Origin: Micromonospora andamanensis
Lineage (GTDB): Bacteria; Actinomycetota; Actinomycetes; Mycobacteriales; Micromonosporaceae
DNA: 64,000 nucleotides
Direction: 5' to 3'
Assembly: GCF_016863495.1 (NCBI RefSeq)
Contig: NZ_BOOZ01000012.1
Span: forward strand, 1 to 64,000
The position numbers and the translations under genes are program-made. How positions within the stretch are numbered: position 1 is the first letter of the stretch; the number at the start of each line of letters is the position of its first letter. Below are positions 8,323-19,365 of the stretch, piece by piece. A model generated the notes under the pieces. It saw nothing but the letters and a program-made list of their open reading frames with translations, was not told the origin of the DNA and searched no databases.

Positions 8323-9261
8323 ATGACAACCGACTTTCCCGAGCCCACCCGCATTCCGGTGAACGGTGTGGAACTCGAAGTCTTCGAAGCCGGCCGGCAG
8401 AACGCGGGAAACCCGATCGTGCTCTGTCACGGCTGGCCGGAGCACGCCTTCTCCTGGCGCCATCAGATGCCGGCCCTCGCGGCAGCCGGCTACCACGTCA
8501 TCGTCCCGAACCAACGGGGGTACGGCAACTCGTCCCGCCCGACCGACGTCACCGACTACGACATCGCACACCTGTCGGGTGACCTCGTCGCACTGCTCGA
8601 TCACTACGGATACGACGATGCCACAGTCGTCGGTCATGACTGGGGTGCAGCCGTCGTCTGGGGCCTGACCCTGTTGCACCCGGACCGCGTCAACAAGGTG
8701 ATCAACCTGAGCCTGCCGTACCTCGAGCGCGGGGACAGACCCTGGATCGAGTTCATGGAGGACGTGCTCGGTAGCGACTTCTACTTCGTCCACTTCAACC
8801 GTCAGCCGGGCGTCGCGGACCCCGTGTTCGAGGAGAACACGCTCCAGTTCCTGCGGAACCTGTACCGGAAGGATGTGCCAGTCACGGAGCCGCAGCCGGG
8901 CAATGTGTGGATCAACCTCGCCAGAATGGAAACCCCACTCGGTCAGCCCATCATGAGCGACAGCGAACTGGCCGTCTTCGTCTCCGCCTTCGAATCGGCA
9001 GGTTTCACCGGCGGAATCAACTGGTACCGGAACCTGGACCGCAACTGGCACCTCCTGGCCGACGTGGACCCGATCATTCGACAGCCCACCCTCATGATCT
9101 ACGGTGACCGCGATACGGTCGCGAGGTCTGAAAGACTTACAGATTTCGTGCCGAAGGCGGAAGTGGTCAGTCTGGATTGCGGTCACTGGATCCAGCAGGA
9201 AAAGCCGGAAGAGACGAACCAGGCGATCCTCGAATGGCTGGACCGGCGGGAATCCGCCTAG
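8323..9261 (+). CDS. alpha/beta hydrolase, epoxide-hydrolase type
   Basis: 312 residues. HGWPEHAFSW (oxyanion hole, about 36-45) and VVGHDWGAAVVW, with nucleophile Asp106, define the epoxide hydrolase / haloalkane dehalogenase branch. The late acid is in IYGDRDTV and the base His in DCGHWIQQEKP. The HGWP form and the predicted cap region favour epoxide hydrolase. Its GC content is visibly lower than that of neighbouring genes, a hint of transfer. It is divergent from the WYL regulator and ends against a bidirectional hairpin at 9282-9312. Confidence 0.88.
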   Translation: MTTDFPEPTRIPVNGVELEVFEAGRQNAGNPIVLCHGWPEHAFSWRHQMPALAAAGYHVIVPNQRGYGNSSRPTDVTDYDIAHLSGDLVALLDHYGYDDATVVGHDWGAAVVWGLTLLHPDRVNKVINLSLPYLERGDRPWIEFMEDVLGSDFYFVHFNRQPGVADPVFEENTLQFLRNLYRKDVPVTEPQPGNVWINLARMETPLGQPIMSDSELAVFVSAFESAGFTGGINWYRNLDRNWHLLADVDPIIRQPTLMIYGDRDTVARSERLTDFVPKAEVVSLDCGHWIQQEKPEETNQAILEWLDRRESA

Positions 9262-9281
9262 CACTGCAGCCACATGGGACT

Positions 9282-9312
9282 GCGGGTTGGTGGCCCGGCG
9301 TCACCAACCCGC
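9282..9312. terminator. bidirectional terminator between convergent genes
   Basis: GCGGGTTGGTG (9282-9292) and CACCAACCCGC (9302-9312) are perfect 11-base arms around a nine-base loop. The hairpin lies between the convergent hydrolase and dgdA genes. Confidence 0.75.
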
Positions 9313-9362
9313 GCGATGCGCATTTCACTGTGTGGCCGGTCCGTCTCGCGTCATGACGAACC

Positions 9363-11676
<2,314 letters not shown>

Positions 11677-11726
11677 GCGGATCGTGGCCGGGAAGAGCGG
11701 CAGGAGGGTGGACGGCGGGTCCGCTG

Positions 11727-12680
11727 TCAGTCTGGCTGCGGTTGCTGGCGGTAGTCCTGCGGCGAGGTGCCGTAGGTCGCCCGGAACAGGCGCGTGAAAC
11801 TTGTCTTGTCGAGGAAGCCCCACCTGGCGGCGATCGCGTAGATGGGCTTGCTGGCGTGCAGGGGACTGGTCAGATCGCGACGGCACCGGTCCAACCGCCG
11901 CAGACGAATCAGCTCGGCCACGCTGGCTTCCTCGCCCTCCCACAGCCGATACAGGGTGCGCAAGGAGATGTGGTGAGCGGCAGCTACGGTACGGGCACTC
12001 AGATCTGCGTCGCCCAGGTGCTCGGTGATGAAGGCGTCAATGCGAGCCCGCAGCGCCTGCCGCTGGACCTCCGCCGGTAGTGCTTGCTCGCAGTCGAGGT
12101 GTTGGGCCAGGGTCGCCGAGATCAGGTCCAGAGCCATGTATCCCAGTTGTCCCGCATCGGCTGCTCTGAACTGCTCCGGGTGTGTAGTGACCTGAAGGAG
12201 GAACTGGGTCAGGAGGGACGCCATGCCCTCCGGAGGGAAGCGACCGGCGAGCAACCGGCTGACCTTGGCCCGTGGCAGCGGTACCGCCGACACCGGGACC
12301 AGCACCGAGATGGCCTTGGCCGTCGGGAGTGGTGAGTGCTGCCGGCCCGCCCTCGACGCGGGCTCGTCATGCGGGCGGTGTCGGCACTCGAAGGGACTGC
12401 TTGTGGAGAAGAGCGTGAACTCGGTCGGCCTGACCACGGAATGGCTGCGGTTCTGGACGATGGCGGCGTCCCCGGTGAGGGGGAGAGCCAGCCCGTACAT
12501 CTCCGGATCATCTTGCCGGATCATCCCGGGCGACCGGCTCCAGGTGAGCGCCGGATAGCGGAACGACGACACCGTGGGGACACCCAGGTCGACAACGCTG
12601 GCGAAGCCGGTGAAGTTGGCGGAGTGCGGGCTGGAGAACGCCGCCTGCACGCTGCCCTCGGAGATGACCTCCTGCCACAC
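11727..12680 (-). CDS. AraC-family transcription regulator
   Basis: At least 317 residues. An N-terminal AraC_binding_2-type sensor (SRSPGMIRQDDPEMYGLALP, SVVRPTEFTLFSTSSPFE) precedes two C-terminal HTH motifs (DLSARTVAAAHHISLRTLYR and IYAIAARWGFLDKTSFTRLF). The start is odd: GTG 12680 is the first normal start in this frame, but homologous-looking sequence (VETVDLALFPEPDRFD) extends upstream. The strong GGAGGTGA at 12744-12751 precedes either an ATT in frame at 12737 or a GTG in another frame. A frameshift or rare start is likely. No target gene is evident. Confidence 0.82.
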   Translation of the reverse strand: MWQEVISEGSVQAAFSSPHSANFTGFASVVDLGVPTVSSFRYPALTWSRSPGMIRQDDPEMYGLALPLTGDAAIVQNRSHSVVRPTEFTLFSTSSPFECRHRPHDEPASRAGRQHSPLPTAKAISVLVPVSAVPLPRAKVSRLLAGRFPPEGMASLLTQFLLQVTTHPEQFRAADAGQLGYMALDLISATLAQHLDCEQALPAEVQRQALRARIDAFITEHLGDADLSARTVAAAHHISLRTLYRLWEGEEASVAELIRLRRLDRCRRDLTSPLHASKPIYAIAARWGFLDKTSFTRLFRATYGTSPQDYRQQPQPD

Positions 12681-12856
12681 GTCGAACCGGTCAGGCTCGG
12701 GAAAGAGCGCCAGATCGACTGTCTCGACGTGGAGAATCGGAACTCACCTCCCTCCCGTCCAGTGAGCGGAGCTGCTCGATGCGACGTGCCAGGGTCGCCG
12801 GCACGTGGTTCGGTTTCAGCCCGCGACGAAGGTGGCTGCTGCGGTGAGCCTATCGA

Positions 12857-13466
12857 AGGGTGTCTCGTAACTCGGCGGAGGCTTTGCCCGTCAACGGTGG
12901 TGTGGTCAACCGGGGAGGATGACGGTGCTGCTGGGGGCGTTGTCGCGGTCGCCGGTCCGCGGGTCGGCCAGGGCCACCACGAGGCGGGTGTGGGCGTCGA
13001 TGGCGACCTGCAGGTTCGTCGAGCAGTGGCGGTGTTCATCCGGTGCCGTGCGGCGGCGGTTGCCGGTGGGGACGAGGGTGCCGTCGACGATCGTGAAGGT
13101 GTCGACCCGACGCCGCGGTAGCGGGGCCAGCGCCAGGCACGGGCCGAGGGCGTCGATGATCCGGTGCGCGGCGGAGTGTGACACCCCGAACAGCGGGCCG
13201 ATCTGTCTGATGGTGAGGTTCGTGCGCCAGTACGCGGCGACCAGCAGCACCCGGTCGGCGAGGTGCAGCGACCACTGCCGGCCGGGTCGACCGTCAGCGA
13301 CCGCGTCTCCGCCACGTTGCTCGACCAGCTGGACCAGCCGGCAGAACTGGGCGGGCTGCAACCCGGTGAATGGTAAGATCCACTCCCGGCGGGCCGGTGA
13401 GATCACCTGCGCCCCACCATCGTCGATGATCTCCCTAGCGGACAGTTGCCGGTTTTGAGGCATCCC
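12857..13466 (-). mobile_element. internally deleted IS5-type insertion sequence
   Basis: Imperfect terminal inverted repeats AGGGTGTCTCGTAAC (from 12857) and GGGATGCCTCAAAAC (read inward from 13466) agree at 10 of 15 positions and enclose a truncated transposase. At about 610 bp it is well short of a usual IS5-family element because the C-terminal half of the transposase is gone while both ends remain. No clear target duplication was seen. It could be mobilised in trans if a full copy exists. Confidence 0.6.
12906..13463 (-). pseudogene. truncated IS5-family transposase
   Basis: 185 residues: an N-terminal HTH region (LQPAQFCRLVQLVEQRGGD, LTIRQIGPLFGVSHSAAHRI) and the first part of a DDE_Tnp_4-like core (VDTFTIVDGTLVPTGNRR, TNLQVAIDAHTRLVVALADP). 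After TGDRDNAPSS the sequence leaves the family and stops, so the later catalytic acidic residues are missing. The start codon lies inside the terminal repeat. Not expected to be active. Confidence 0.75.
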
Positions 13467-13679
13467 TCACGACGACCTATCGGCAGGAGTTCGGGGCTGG
13501 AGCCTGGCGGCAGGGCTGGTGGCGTCAACCGGTCCGTTGCCCGAATGCGCTCCATGATGGGCGGCCGGGTGTTGCAGGCGGTTGCCATCGCACGTCAGGC
13601 GGTTGAGAATTCGTGCCAATGTGTGCACACGAATGGGCGGCTCGGTGAGCCGATTCCCGGGGCGGTCGGTAGGTGCCGG

Positions 13680-14147
13680 GTGAGCTTCCGGCTGGCCGCG
13701 TACGCCCTGTGCGTCACGGATGGCCGGGTGCTGCTCGCCCGCCACGAATCGCCGCGCGGCGGGACGACGTGGAGCCTTCCGGGCGGCGGGGTGGAGCACG
13801 CGGAGGATCCGTTCGACGCGGTGATCAGGGAGGTCGCGGAGGAGACCGGCTACGACGCGGTGGTCGAGCGTCTGCTGGGCGTGGACTCCCGGGTGATTCC
13901 CGCCGCTGAGGCGTGGTCGGGCCGGGAGCACCAGAACATCGGCATCTTCTACCAGGTCCGCATCACCGGAGGTGCGCTCCGGCCGGAGCCGGACGGAGAC
14001 GTTGTCGAGTCGGTCTGGACTCCGATACCGGCGGTGGCGCAGCTGCGCCGGTCCGCCCTCGTCGATGTCGGTCTGGCGCTGGCGCGGACGCGTCCGGCCA
14101 CCGGCCACGTCCCTCCGGTGCCGGCCGGCGGCCTCATCCAGCACTGA
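13680..14147 (+). CDS. Nudix hydrolase
   Basis: 155 residues from GTG 13680 (VSFRLAAYALCVTDGRVLLA). The Nudix box GGVEHAEDPFDAVIREVAEE fits GX5EX7REUXEEXGU with all metal-binding acids present. The strand before it (GTTWSLPGG) is also typical. Substrate (NTP sugar, ADP-ribose, other nucleotide) cannot be read. An upstream extension of the frame to 13446 has no protein-like features and crosses the IS end. Convergent with the monooxygenase operon. Confidence 0.88.
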   Translation: MSFRLAAYALCVTDGRVLLARHESPRGGTTWSLPGGGVEHAEDPFDAVIREVAEETGYDAVVERLLGVDSRVIPAAEAWSGREHQNIGIFYQVRITGGALRPEPDGDVVESVWTPIPAVAQLRRSALVDVGLALARTRPATGHVPPVPAGGLIQH

Positions 14148-14200
14148 GCACGGTGGCCGTGGCTGCGCTGGCGGGCCGTTGCGGAGTGGCCGGTGCACGC

Positions 14201-16351
14201 TCAACTCACGTGTGCCCGCGCCACCCAGTGATGGTCGTGGGGCGGGCAGAGTCGTTCGGGTGGCGAGGGCAGCCACGGGCACTCGCCGGCGTGCAACTGC
14301 CGCAACGTGTAAGCCTCTGCCGTCCAGCCCTGGTGGCGCAGGAAGTCGCCCAGGTCGTCGAAGCCCAGTTGGAACGCGGACCCCCGTGACTTCATGAAAG
14401 TCAGGAACGTCTCGTTGACCGGATCCGTGTAGAAGTCGGTGTGCGGTGCGTCGACGAGCAGGACAGAACCACGTGTCGACATCTTCCTGACCGTCCCGAT
14501 CAGCCGGGTGAAGTCCTCGATCTGCAGGTATGGCAGCAACCCTTCGATGATCCAGACCGTGGGGCTGTCCGGTTCGTAGCCGGCTGCCAGCAACCGCTGA
14601 GGCCACGTCTCGCGGCGTAGGTCCTCGCCGAGTGAGACGCGTCGGCAGGCCAGCTGGTCCCGGACCGGTTCCAGCAGTCGCTCCTTGGCCTCCAACTGGC
14701 CCGGCAGGTCGATCTCGAAGAACCGGGTACGGGCGGGAAGCGCCAGGCGCCAGGCGCGCGTGTCGCTACCTGCGCCCAGGCAGACCACCTGGGCGATGCC
14801 ATCCGCAGCAGCCTCAAACAGTGCGATGTCACCGAAGCGGGCGCGAACGATCACCGATCCGATGGTGCCGCCGACGGCAAGCGCCGCGTCCGCCATCCTC
14901 CGGGACCTGGGCGTGCTCAACAACGCCGCGTACCGGTCCACCAGGTAGGCGTCGGCACGATCGTGCTCCATGGCTCTGATGACGGCGGTGATGAAGCTGG
15001 TCTCCTTCACGGCCTCGGTGTCCGTCGCCCCGCCCGCCCCGGAGCTGTCGTCCCGTGGGTCGCGCTGACGTCGATCGACGGTGAGTGACGGTCGTGAGTT
15101 GACCCAGTCCTGATCGAACTGCCCGGTCCGGGCGTAGCCGCGCGAGATCTCGGTGAGTTCGTCCTCGCTGAAGACCTCGCTGACGTCGTCGAATCCGTGG
15201 GGCGCCCGTTGGTGAGCCAGGGTGATCACCTTCTCGGGTCCCATGGAGCGGTTCGCGTGCTGCAGTTCCGTCATCTGCGGGCGGCGCTCGTCTTCGTAGG
15301 CCCGCAATCCGCTGCCCACCTCCGTGTGGGTGGCCAGGTGCCAGGACAACACGCGGGCATCGACGATGGCCTGGGTGGCCCCGTTGGACCCGGCCGGATA
15401 CATCGCATGGGCGGCGTCGCCGACGAGTGTCACGTTGTTGAAACTCCACTGTGGCACGGGGTCACGGTCGATCATCGAATACTGTTGTACGTCCGCGGTG
15501 TCACCGAGCAGGCGCGGCAGGTCCACGCCGGGTGGCGCCCAGCTTCCGAACTGGCGCAAGACGGCCGCGCGCCGCTCGGCGACGCCCGCCGCATCGCGCT
15601 GGAGCGCATCGGCCTCGCTGTCCGGCCAGGCGGCGACCCAGTTGATCAAGCACCTGCCCGGGGTGTCGTCCCTGTCGATCGGGTACAGGACGAGTCGCCG
15701 CCGGTCGTCGCCGAGCACCGCCATTGTGCTTCCGGTCAGGAACTCCGGCCCCCAGGCGGTCCCTCGGAACATCGTCACACCGTTCGACGGCGGTGGCCCC
15801 TCCGCCGGGTAGAACGCCGCCCGGACGGCCGAATGGACCCCGTCCGCGCCGATGAGCAGCTCCGTCTCGACGACCCGGGTCGAGCCGTCCCGGTCCATGA
15901 CGGTCGCGTACGCCCGACCCGGCTCGGAGTGCAGTCCGACGAGCCGAGCGTCGGTGACGACGGCGCTGTCACCCAGGCGTCGCCGGACCTCGTCAGCGAG
16001 GACCGTCACGAGTCGTGCGCGGGAGATGGAGAGTTGCGGCCATCGGTAGCCCGCCAGAGTGCCACGGTCCTCGCGCCAGACGAGATCACCGCGAGGGTTG
16101 TACATCGCCAGTTCCCGGGTACGGACAGCGTGCTGCTGCAGCTCGTCGAGCAGTCCGAGTTCAGCGAGTTCCCGGACGGCGTTGGGCAGGATGTTCAGGC
16201 CGAGGCCGTGCGGGCGCAGCTGTGGTTCGGCCTCGAAGACCGTGACCCGGTTGAATCCGGCCGCGTGCAGACTCACCGCGGTGGCCAGTCCGGCGACCCC
16301 GGCTCCGACAATCATGATGTCCACTGTCGACAACTCACCCTCGTACGTCAC
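14201..16351 (-). CDS. flavin monooxygenase fused to LCM-type methyltransferase
   Basis: 716 residues with two catalytic parts. Residues 1-420 are a group A FAD monooxygenase: GAGVAG at 16-21, GADGVHS at 169-175, and GDAAHAMYPAGSNGATQAIV at 311-330; the MYPxGSNG form resembles PhzS-type hydroxylases. After a Gly/Asp-rich linker (about 425-447), residues 448-716 are an S-adenosylmethionine methyltransferase of the LCM/TIGR00027 type: VVCLGAGSDTRAWRL at 522-536, FFEIDLP, IIEGLLPYL. A single polypeptide could hydroxylate and then O-methylate one substrate. The ATG overlaps the stop of the PrnB-like gene (ATGA), so translation is coupled. Substrate unknown. Confidence 0.88.
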   Translation of the reverse strand: MTYEGELSTVDIMIVGAGVAGLATAVSLHAAGFNRVTVFEAEPQLRPHGLGLNILPNAVRELAELGLLDELQQHAVRTRELAMYNPRGDLVWREDRGTLAGYRWPQLSISRARLVTVLADEVRRRLGDSAVVTDARLVGLHSEPGRAYATVMDRDGSTRVVETELLIGADGVHSAVRAAFYPAEGPPPSNGVTMFRGTAWGPEFLTGSTMAVLGDDRRRLVLYPIDRDDTPGRCLINWVAAWPDSEADALQRDAAGVAERRAAVLRQFGSWAPPGVDLPRLLGDTADVQQYSMIDRDPVPQWSFNNVTLVGDAAHAMYPAGSNGATQAIVDARVLSWHLATHTEVGSGLRAYEDERRPQMTELQHANRSMGPEKVITLAHQRAPHGFDDVSEVFSEDELTEISRGYARTGQFDQDWVNSRPSLTVDRRQRDPRDDSSGAGGATDTEAVKETSFITAVIRAMEHDRADAYLVDRYAALLSTPRSRRMADAALAVGGTIGSVIVRARFGDIALFEAAADGIAQVVCLGAGSDTRAWRLALPARTRFFEIDLPGQLEAKERLLEPVRDQLACRRVSLGEDLRRETWPQRLLAAGYEPDSPTVWIIEGLLPYLQIEDFTRLIGTVRKMSTRGSVLLVDAPHTDFYTDPVNETFLTFMKSRGSAFQLGFDDLGDFLRHQGWTAEAYTLRQLHAGECPWLPSPPERLCPPHDHHWVARAHVS

Positions 16352-17448
16352 GGCAGCTGCACCCGCTGCCCAGCGGTGGCATTGAGCATGGCGCTGTTCT
16401 TTCTGGTGAGGGCGAGGATCTCCTCAAGGAGCCCCACGCTTCCTCCACCGCTGCCCAGTTCGTAAAGCCGGAGTTCCTCCTGGTAGGCGCGCCGTGCCAT
16501 GACCAGATGCTTGCCGCGAAACGCGGTGAGCGTCTGGAGGGCGTGCCGCAGGCTTCTCGCACTGGACTCCACGTGCTCGTCGGCCGAGGACGTGCCGGGA
16601 CCTTCGAGGGCCGCCACGACCCGGGACGTGACGGACGGCGTCCCCGCCCACTCCGCGTACCGCTGCTGCCACTGTGGGAGGGTCTGCGACGCCACCTCGG
16701 CGCAGAACTGGAGGTAATCCGGGCTGCCGCGATCGGAGGCCCACAGGAGCAGGTCGATCAGGAAAATCGGAATGTGCGCCGCCGCCGGGCCCATGTACGC
16801 CCGGCCCCCGACACGTACGTCCTCGTAGAACGGCCTGAGCACACGCGCGAAGAACTCCGGCGCCACTGTCACCCGGACACCGCTCATCACCGTGTCCGCG
16901 ACCGCGATGTGCGAGGTGAGCGACGCCAGCCGGTCCGCGTGGGTCGGCGCGGCCGGATCCTCGTCGAGGAGCGAACGCCCGATGTCGACGGCGCGGGCGA
17001 GGTGCGGCACGCAGGTGCGTACCGCGTTGATCAGGTTGCGTTCCATCGGATGGCCCGTGTAGAGCCGTTCACGCTCACCGATCGGATTCCAGGACGTGTA
17101 GTGGTAGACCGTGTCGCGCGGGATCATCCGGGTACGCCGCCCCAGCAGCTGGAAAGACCTGGCCGCGCCGGGCACGGCCTCGAATGCGGACACTCCGTGC
17201 CGCTGCAGACTGCCGAGATACATGCCCAGGTCCCGCATGGCGGCAAGACACTCGGTGGTGGTGAAAGCCGCGATGCTCGCCTCGGAGGGCAGGGCACCGC
17301 CGAGCGCCCGCACCAGCGCGGCGACATCGGCGGCCATGTTCAACGCCGGCAACGCGCGAAGATCGTCGTCCAACCTCAGCGGATCGAGCCTTCTGATCTG
17401 CTCGTTGTTCTCCTCGGAGATGACATCCACATCTGCCCTGCGGTGCAC
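16348..17448 (-). CDS. PrnB-like heme enzyme (IDO/TDO superfamily)
   Basis: 366 residues, against 361 in PrnB. Conserved blocks match monodechloroaminopyrrolnitrin synthase: AAMRDLGMYLGSLQRHG, TSWNP, YTGHP, FYEDVRVGGRAYMGPAA, DEHVESSARSL, LTAFRGKHLVMARRAY, LYELGSGG. His314 in GKHLVMARRAY stands where PrnB has its proximal heme ligand. PrnB rearranges 7-chlorotryptophan to an arylpyrrole. No PrnA-type halogenase or PrnC/PrnD is nearby, so the substrate here is probably an unhalogenated tryptophan- or aryl-amino-acid-like molecule (inference). GTG 17448 follows a GGGGGAAGG site. It is the first gene of a two-gene operon. Confidence 0.85.
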   Translation of the reverse strand: MHRRADVDVISEENNEQIRRLDPLRLDDDLRALPALNMAADVAALVRALGGALPSEASIAAFTTTECLAAMRDLGMYLGSLQRHGVSAFEAVPGAARSFQLLGRRTRMIPRDTVYHYTSWNPIGERERLYTGHPMERNLINAVRTCVPHLARAVDIGRSLLDEDPAAPTHADRLASLTSHIAVADTVMSGVRVTVAPEFFARVLRPFYEDVRVGGRAYMGPAAAHIPIFLIDLLLWASDRGSPDYLQFCAEVASQTLPQWQQRYAEWAGTPSVTSRVVAALEGPGTSSADEHVESSARSLRHALQTLTAFRGKHLVMARRAYQEELRLYELGSGGGSVGLLEEILALTRKNSAMLNATAGQRVQLP

Positions 17449-17573
17449 GTGAACCCTTCCCCCGGCGGATCCAGCGATCCCTAGATTCGAGCAGGAAGTT
17501 CTCGTGCCGCACCGATACCTGACAGAGCCTTGACAGATTGCCGCGCGGTCCGCTCCGGGCGCGTCGGGTCGAG

Positions 17574-18152
17574 TCAGACGTGCCGGGTGGGTCGGTAGGT
17601 GAGTTCCTGGGTGCGGCCGTCGAGGGTCCGGCTCTCGATCAGCTCCAGGTCGAAGTCGGCGGCCCCCTGGAAGATCGGTTCCGTGCCGGTCTGACCGGTG
17701 ATCACCGGAAAGATCGTCACCTGGACGCGGTCGACCAGACCTGCGGCCATCAGCGCCCGGTTCATCGACAGGCTGCCGTGTGACCGCAGGGGCACGTCGG
17801 ACTCCTCCTTCAGCCGGGCGACGACGTCGACGGCGTCGCCGCGGGCGACAGTCGCGTCCGGCCAGTCGAGGGGAGTGTCGAGGGTGTTCGACACCACTGT
17901 CGCCGGGAGGTTCCGCATCCGGGTGACCCAGGCGTCCCGTACCTCGGACTCCTCGGTGCTCTCGGCCAGCAGCCGCGCGAACACCCGGTACGTGTCGGCG
18001 CCGAAGACCATGCGCTGCTCCGCGCGGTACGCGGCGAGACGGTGCGCGAGCAGTTCGGGCCCCTGCTTGCCCCAGTAGCCGCCCCAGTCGCCACTTGTGG
18101 TGCCGAAGCCGTCGAGGCTGGCGAAGACGTCGAAGGTGTAGGTGACGGTCAT
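17574..18152 (-). CDS. RibD/dihydrofolate-reductase-like protein
   Basis: 192 residues of the RibD C-terminal / YwjB-type reductase fold: SLDGF near the start, MVFGADTYRVFARLLAE, HGSLSMNRALMAAGLVDRVQ. These proteins bind NADPH, but the physiological substrate is usually unknown. Its ATG overlaps the sigma-factor stop (ATGA), so it is the third gene of the DGPF-protein / ECF42 sigma operon. Confidence 0.85.
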   Translation of the reverse strand: MTVTYTFDVFASLDGFGTTSGDWGGYWGKQGPELLAHRLAAYRAEQRMVFGADTYRVFARLLAESTEESEVRDAWVTRMRNLPATVVSNTLDTPLDWPDATVARGDAVDVVARLKEESDVPLRSHGSLSMNRALMAAGLVDRVQVTIFPVITGQTGTEPIFQGAADFDLELIESRTLDGRTQELTYRPTRHV

Positions 18153-19348
18153 GATGTTCTCCTCGGATCGGTGAGTTCGGTGCGACGCCGCTGTAGGTGG
18201 GCGCGTTCGGTCTCGTTGGTGGCCAGCGCCGCGGCCTCGTCGTAGGCGGCCCGGGCCGCCGCGTGGTGGCCGAGCCGGGCCAGCAGTTCGGCGCGGGTGG
18301 CGGGCAGCCGGTGGTAGCCGGGTAGGTCGATGTCCTCAAGCGCGGCGAGGGCCACCGCCGGTCCGTGCACCTCGGCCACCGCGACCGCGCGGTTGAGCGC
18401 GACGACCGGGGTGGGCGCCAGCGCAAGCAACTGGTCGTACAGTGCCAGGACCTGTCGCCAGTCGGTGGCGGCGCCGTCGGTGTGCACCGCGCTGATCGCG
18501 GCCTGGATCTGGTACGGCCCGGGCCGGTTGCGCCGCAGGCAACGACGGACCAGGTCGTGACCCTCGGCGATGAGGGCGCGGTCCCACAGTGACCGGTCCT
18601 GGTCGGCCAGCGGGACCAGGTCGCCGGTCGGGCCGAGCCGGGCGGGGCGGCGTGCCTCGGTCAGCAGCAGCAGGGCGAGCAGGCCGAGGACCTCGGGTTC
18701 GTCGGGCATCAACGCGGCGAGTTCGCGGGCGAGCCGGATCGCCTCGGCGCACAGGTCCGTCCTGATCAGCGGCCCGGTGGTGGCGGAGTAGCCCTCGTTG
18801 AACATCAGGTAGAGCACGGTGAGCACGGGCGGCAGTCGATCCGGCAGCTCGTGTTCGGCGGGTACCCGGTACGGGATGCCGGCGTCGCGGATCTTCTTCT
18901 TGGCGCGCACGATCCGCTGGGCGACTGTCGCCTCCTGGGTCAGGTAGGCCCGGGCGATCTCCGGTACGTCGAGGCCACCGAGGAGGCGGAGGGTGAGAGC
19001 GGTGCGCGCGTCGGGGGCGAGCGCCGGGTGGCAGCAGGTGAAGATGAGGCGTAGCTGGTCGTCTTTCACCGGTCCCACCTCCTGGGGTTCGTCCGGTTGG
19101 TGCAGCAGCAGGGCCTCGGCGTGCCGGGCCTCGCGGGTCGTCTCCCGACGGAGCCGGTCGACGGCCCGGTTGCGCGCGGTGGTCACGATCCAGGCGCCCG
19201 GGTTCGGCGGTGCGGTCTGCCATTTCTGCAACGCTGTGGTGAAGGCGTCCTGGACCGCCTCCTCGGCCAGGTTGATGTCGCCGAGGAGGCGGGTCAGGGT
19301 GGCGACGCAGCGGCCGTACTCCGCGCGGTAGATGCTCGCCAGGTCCAT
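18149..19348 (-). CDS. ECF42-type RNA polymerase sigma factor
   Basis: 399 residues from ATG 19348. Sigma-2 (IYRAEYGRCVATLTRLLGD, AWIVTTARNRAVDRLRR) and sigma-4 (LTLRLLGGLDVPEIARAYL, QRIVRAKKKI) are followed by a roughly 200-residue TPR-like C-terminal extension (LPPVLTVLYLMFNEGYSA, PTPVVALNRAVAVAEVHGP) that marks the ECF42 group. ECF42 factors lack an anti-sigma gene and are linked to DGPF proteins, as here. It starts 17 bases after the DGPF gene and overlaps the RibD-like gene. The C-terminal extension is thought to control activity. Confidence 0.92.
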   Translation of the reverse strand: MDLASIYRAEYGRCVATLTRLLGDINLAEEAVQDAFTTALQKWQTAPPNPGAWIVTTARNRAVDRLRRETTREARHAEALLLHQPDEPQEVGPVKDDQLRLIFTCCHPALAPDARTALTLRLLGGLDVPEIARAYLTQEATVAQRIVRAKKKIRDAGIPYRVPAEHELPDRLPPVLTVLYLMFNEGYSATTGPLIRTDLCAEAIRLARELAALMPDEPEVLGLLALLLLTEARRPARLGPTGDLVPLADQDRSLWDRALIAEGHDLVRRCLRRNRPGPYQIQAAISAVHTDGAATDWRQVLALYDQLLALAPTPVVALNRAVAVAEVHGPAVALAALEDIDLPGYHRLPATRAELLARLGHHAAARAAYDEAAALATNETERAHLQRRRTELTDPRRTS

Positions 19349-19365
19349 GTCGGTGACCGGCCGGT

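Noticed and set aside
16348..17448. Classical pyrrolnitrin cluster
   Set aside because: No halogenase PrnA, PrnC or PrnD gene is present in the window; only the PrnB-like step is seen.
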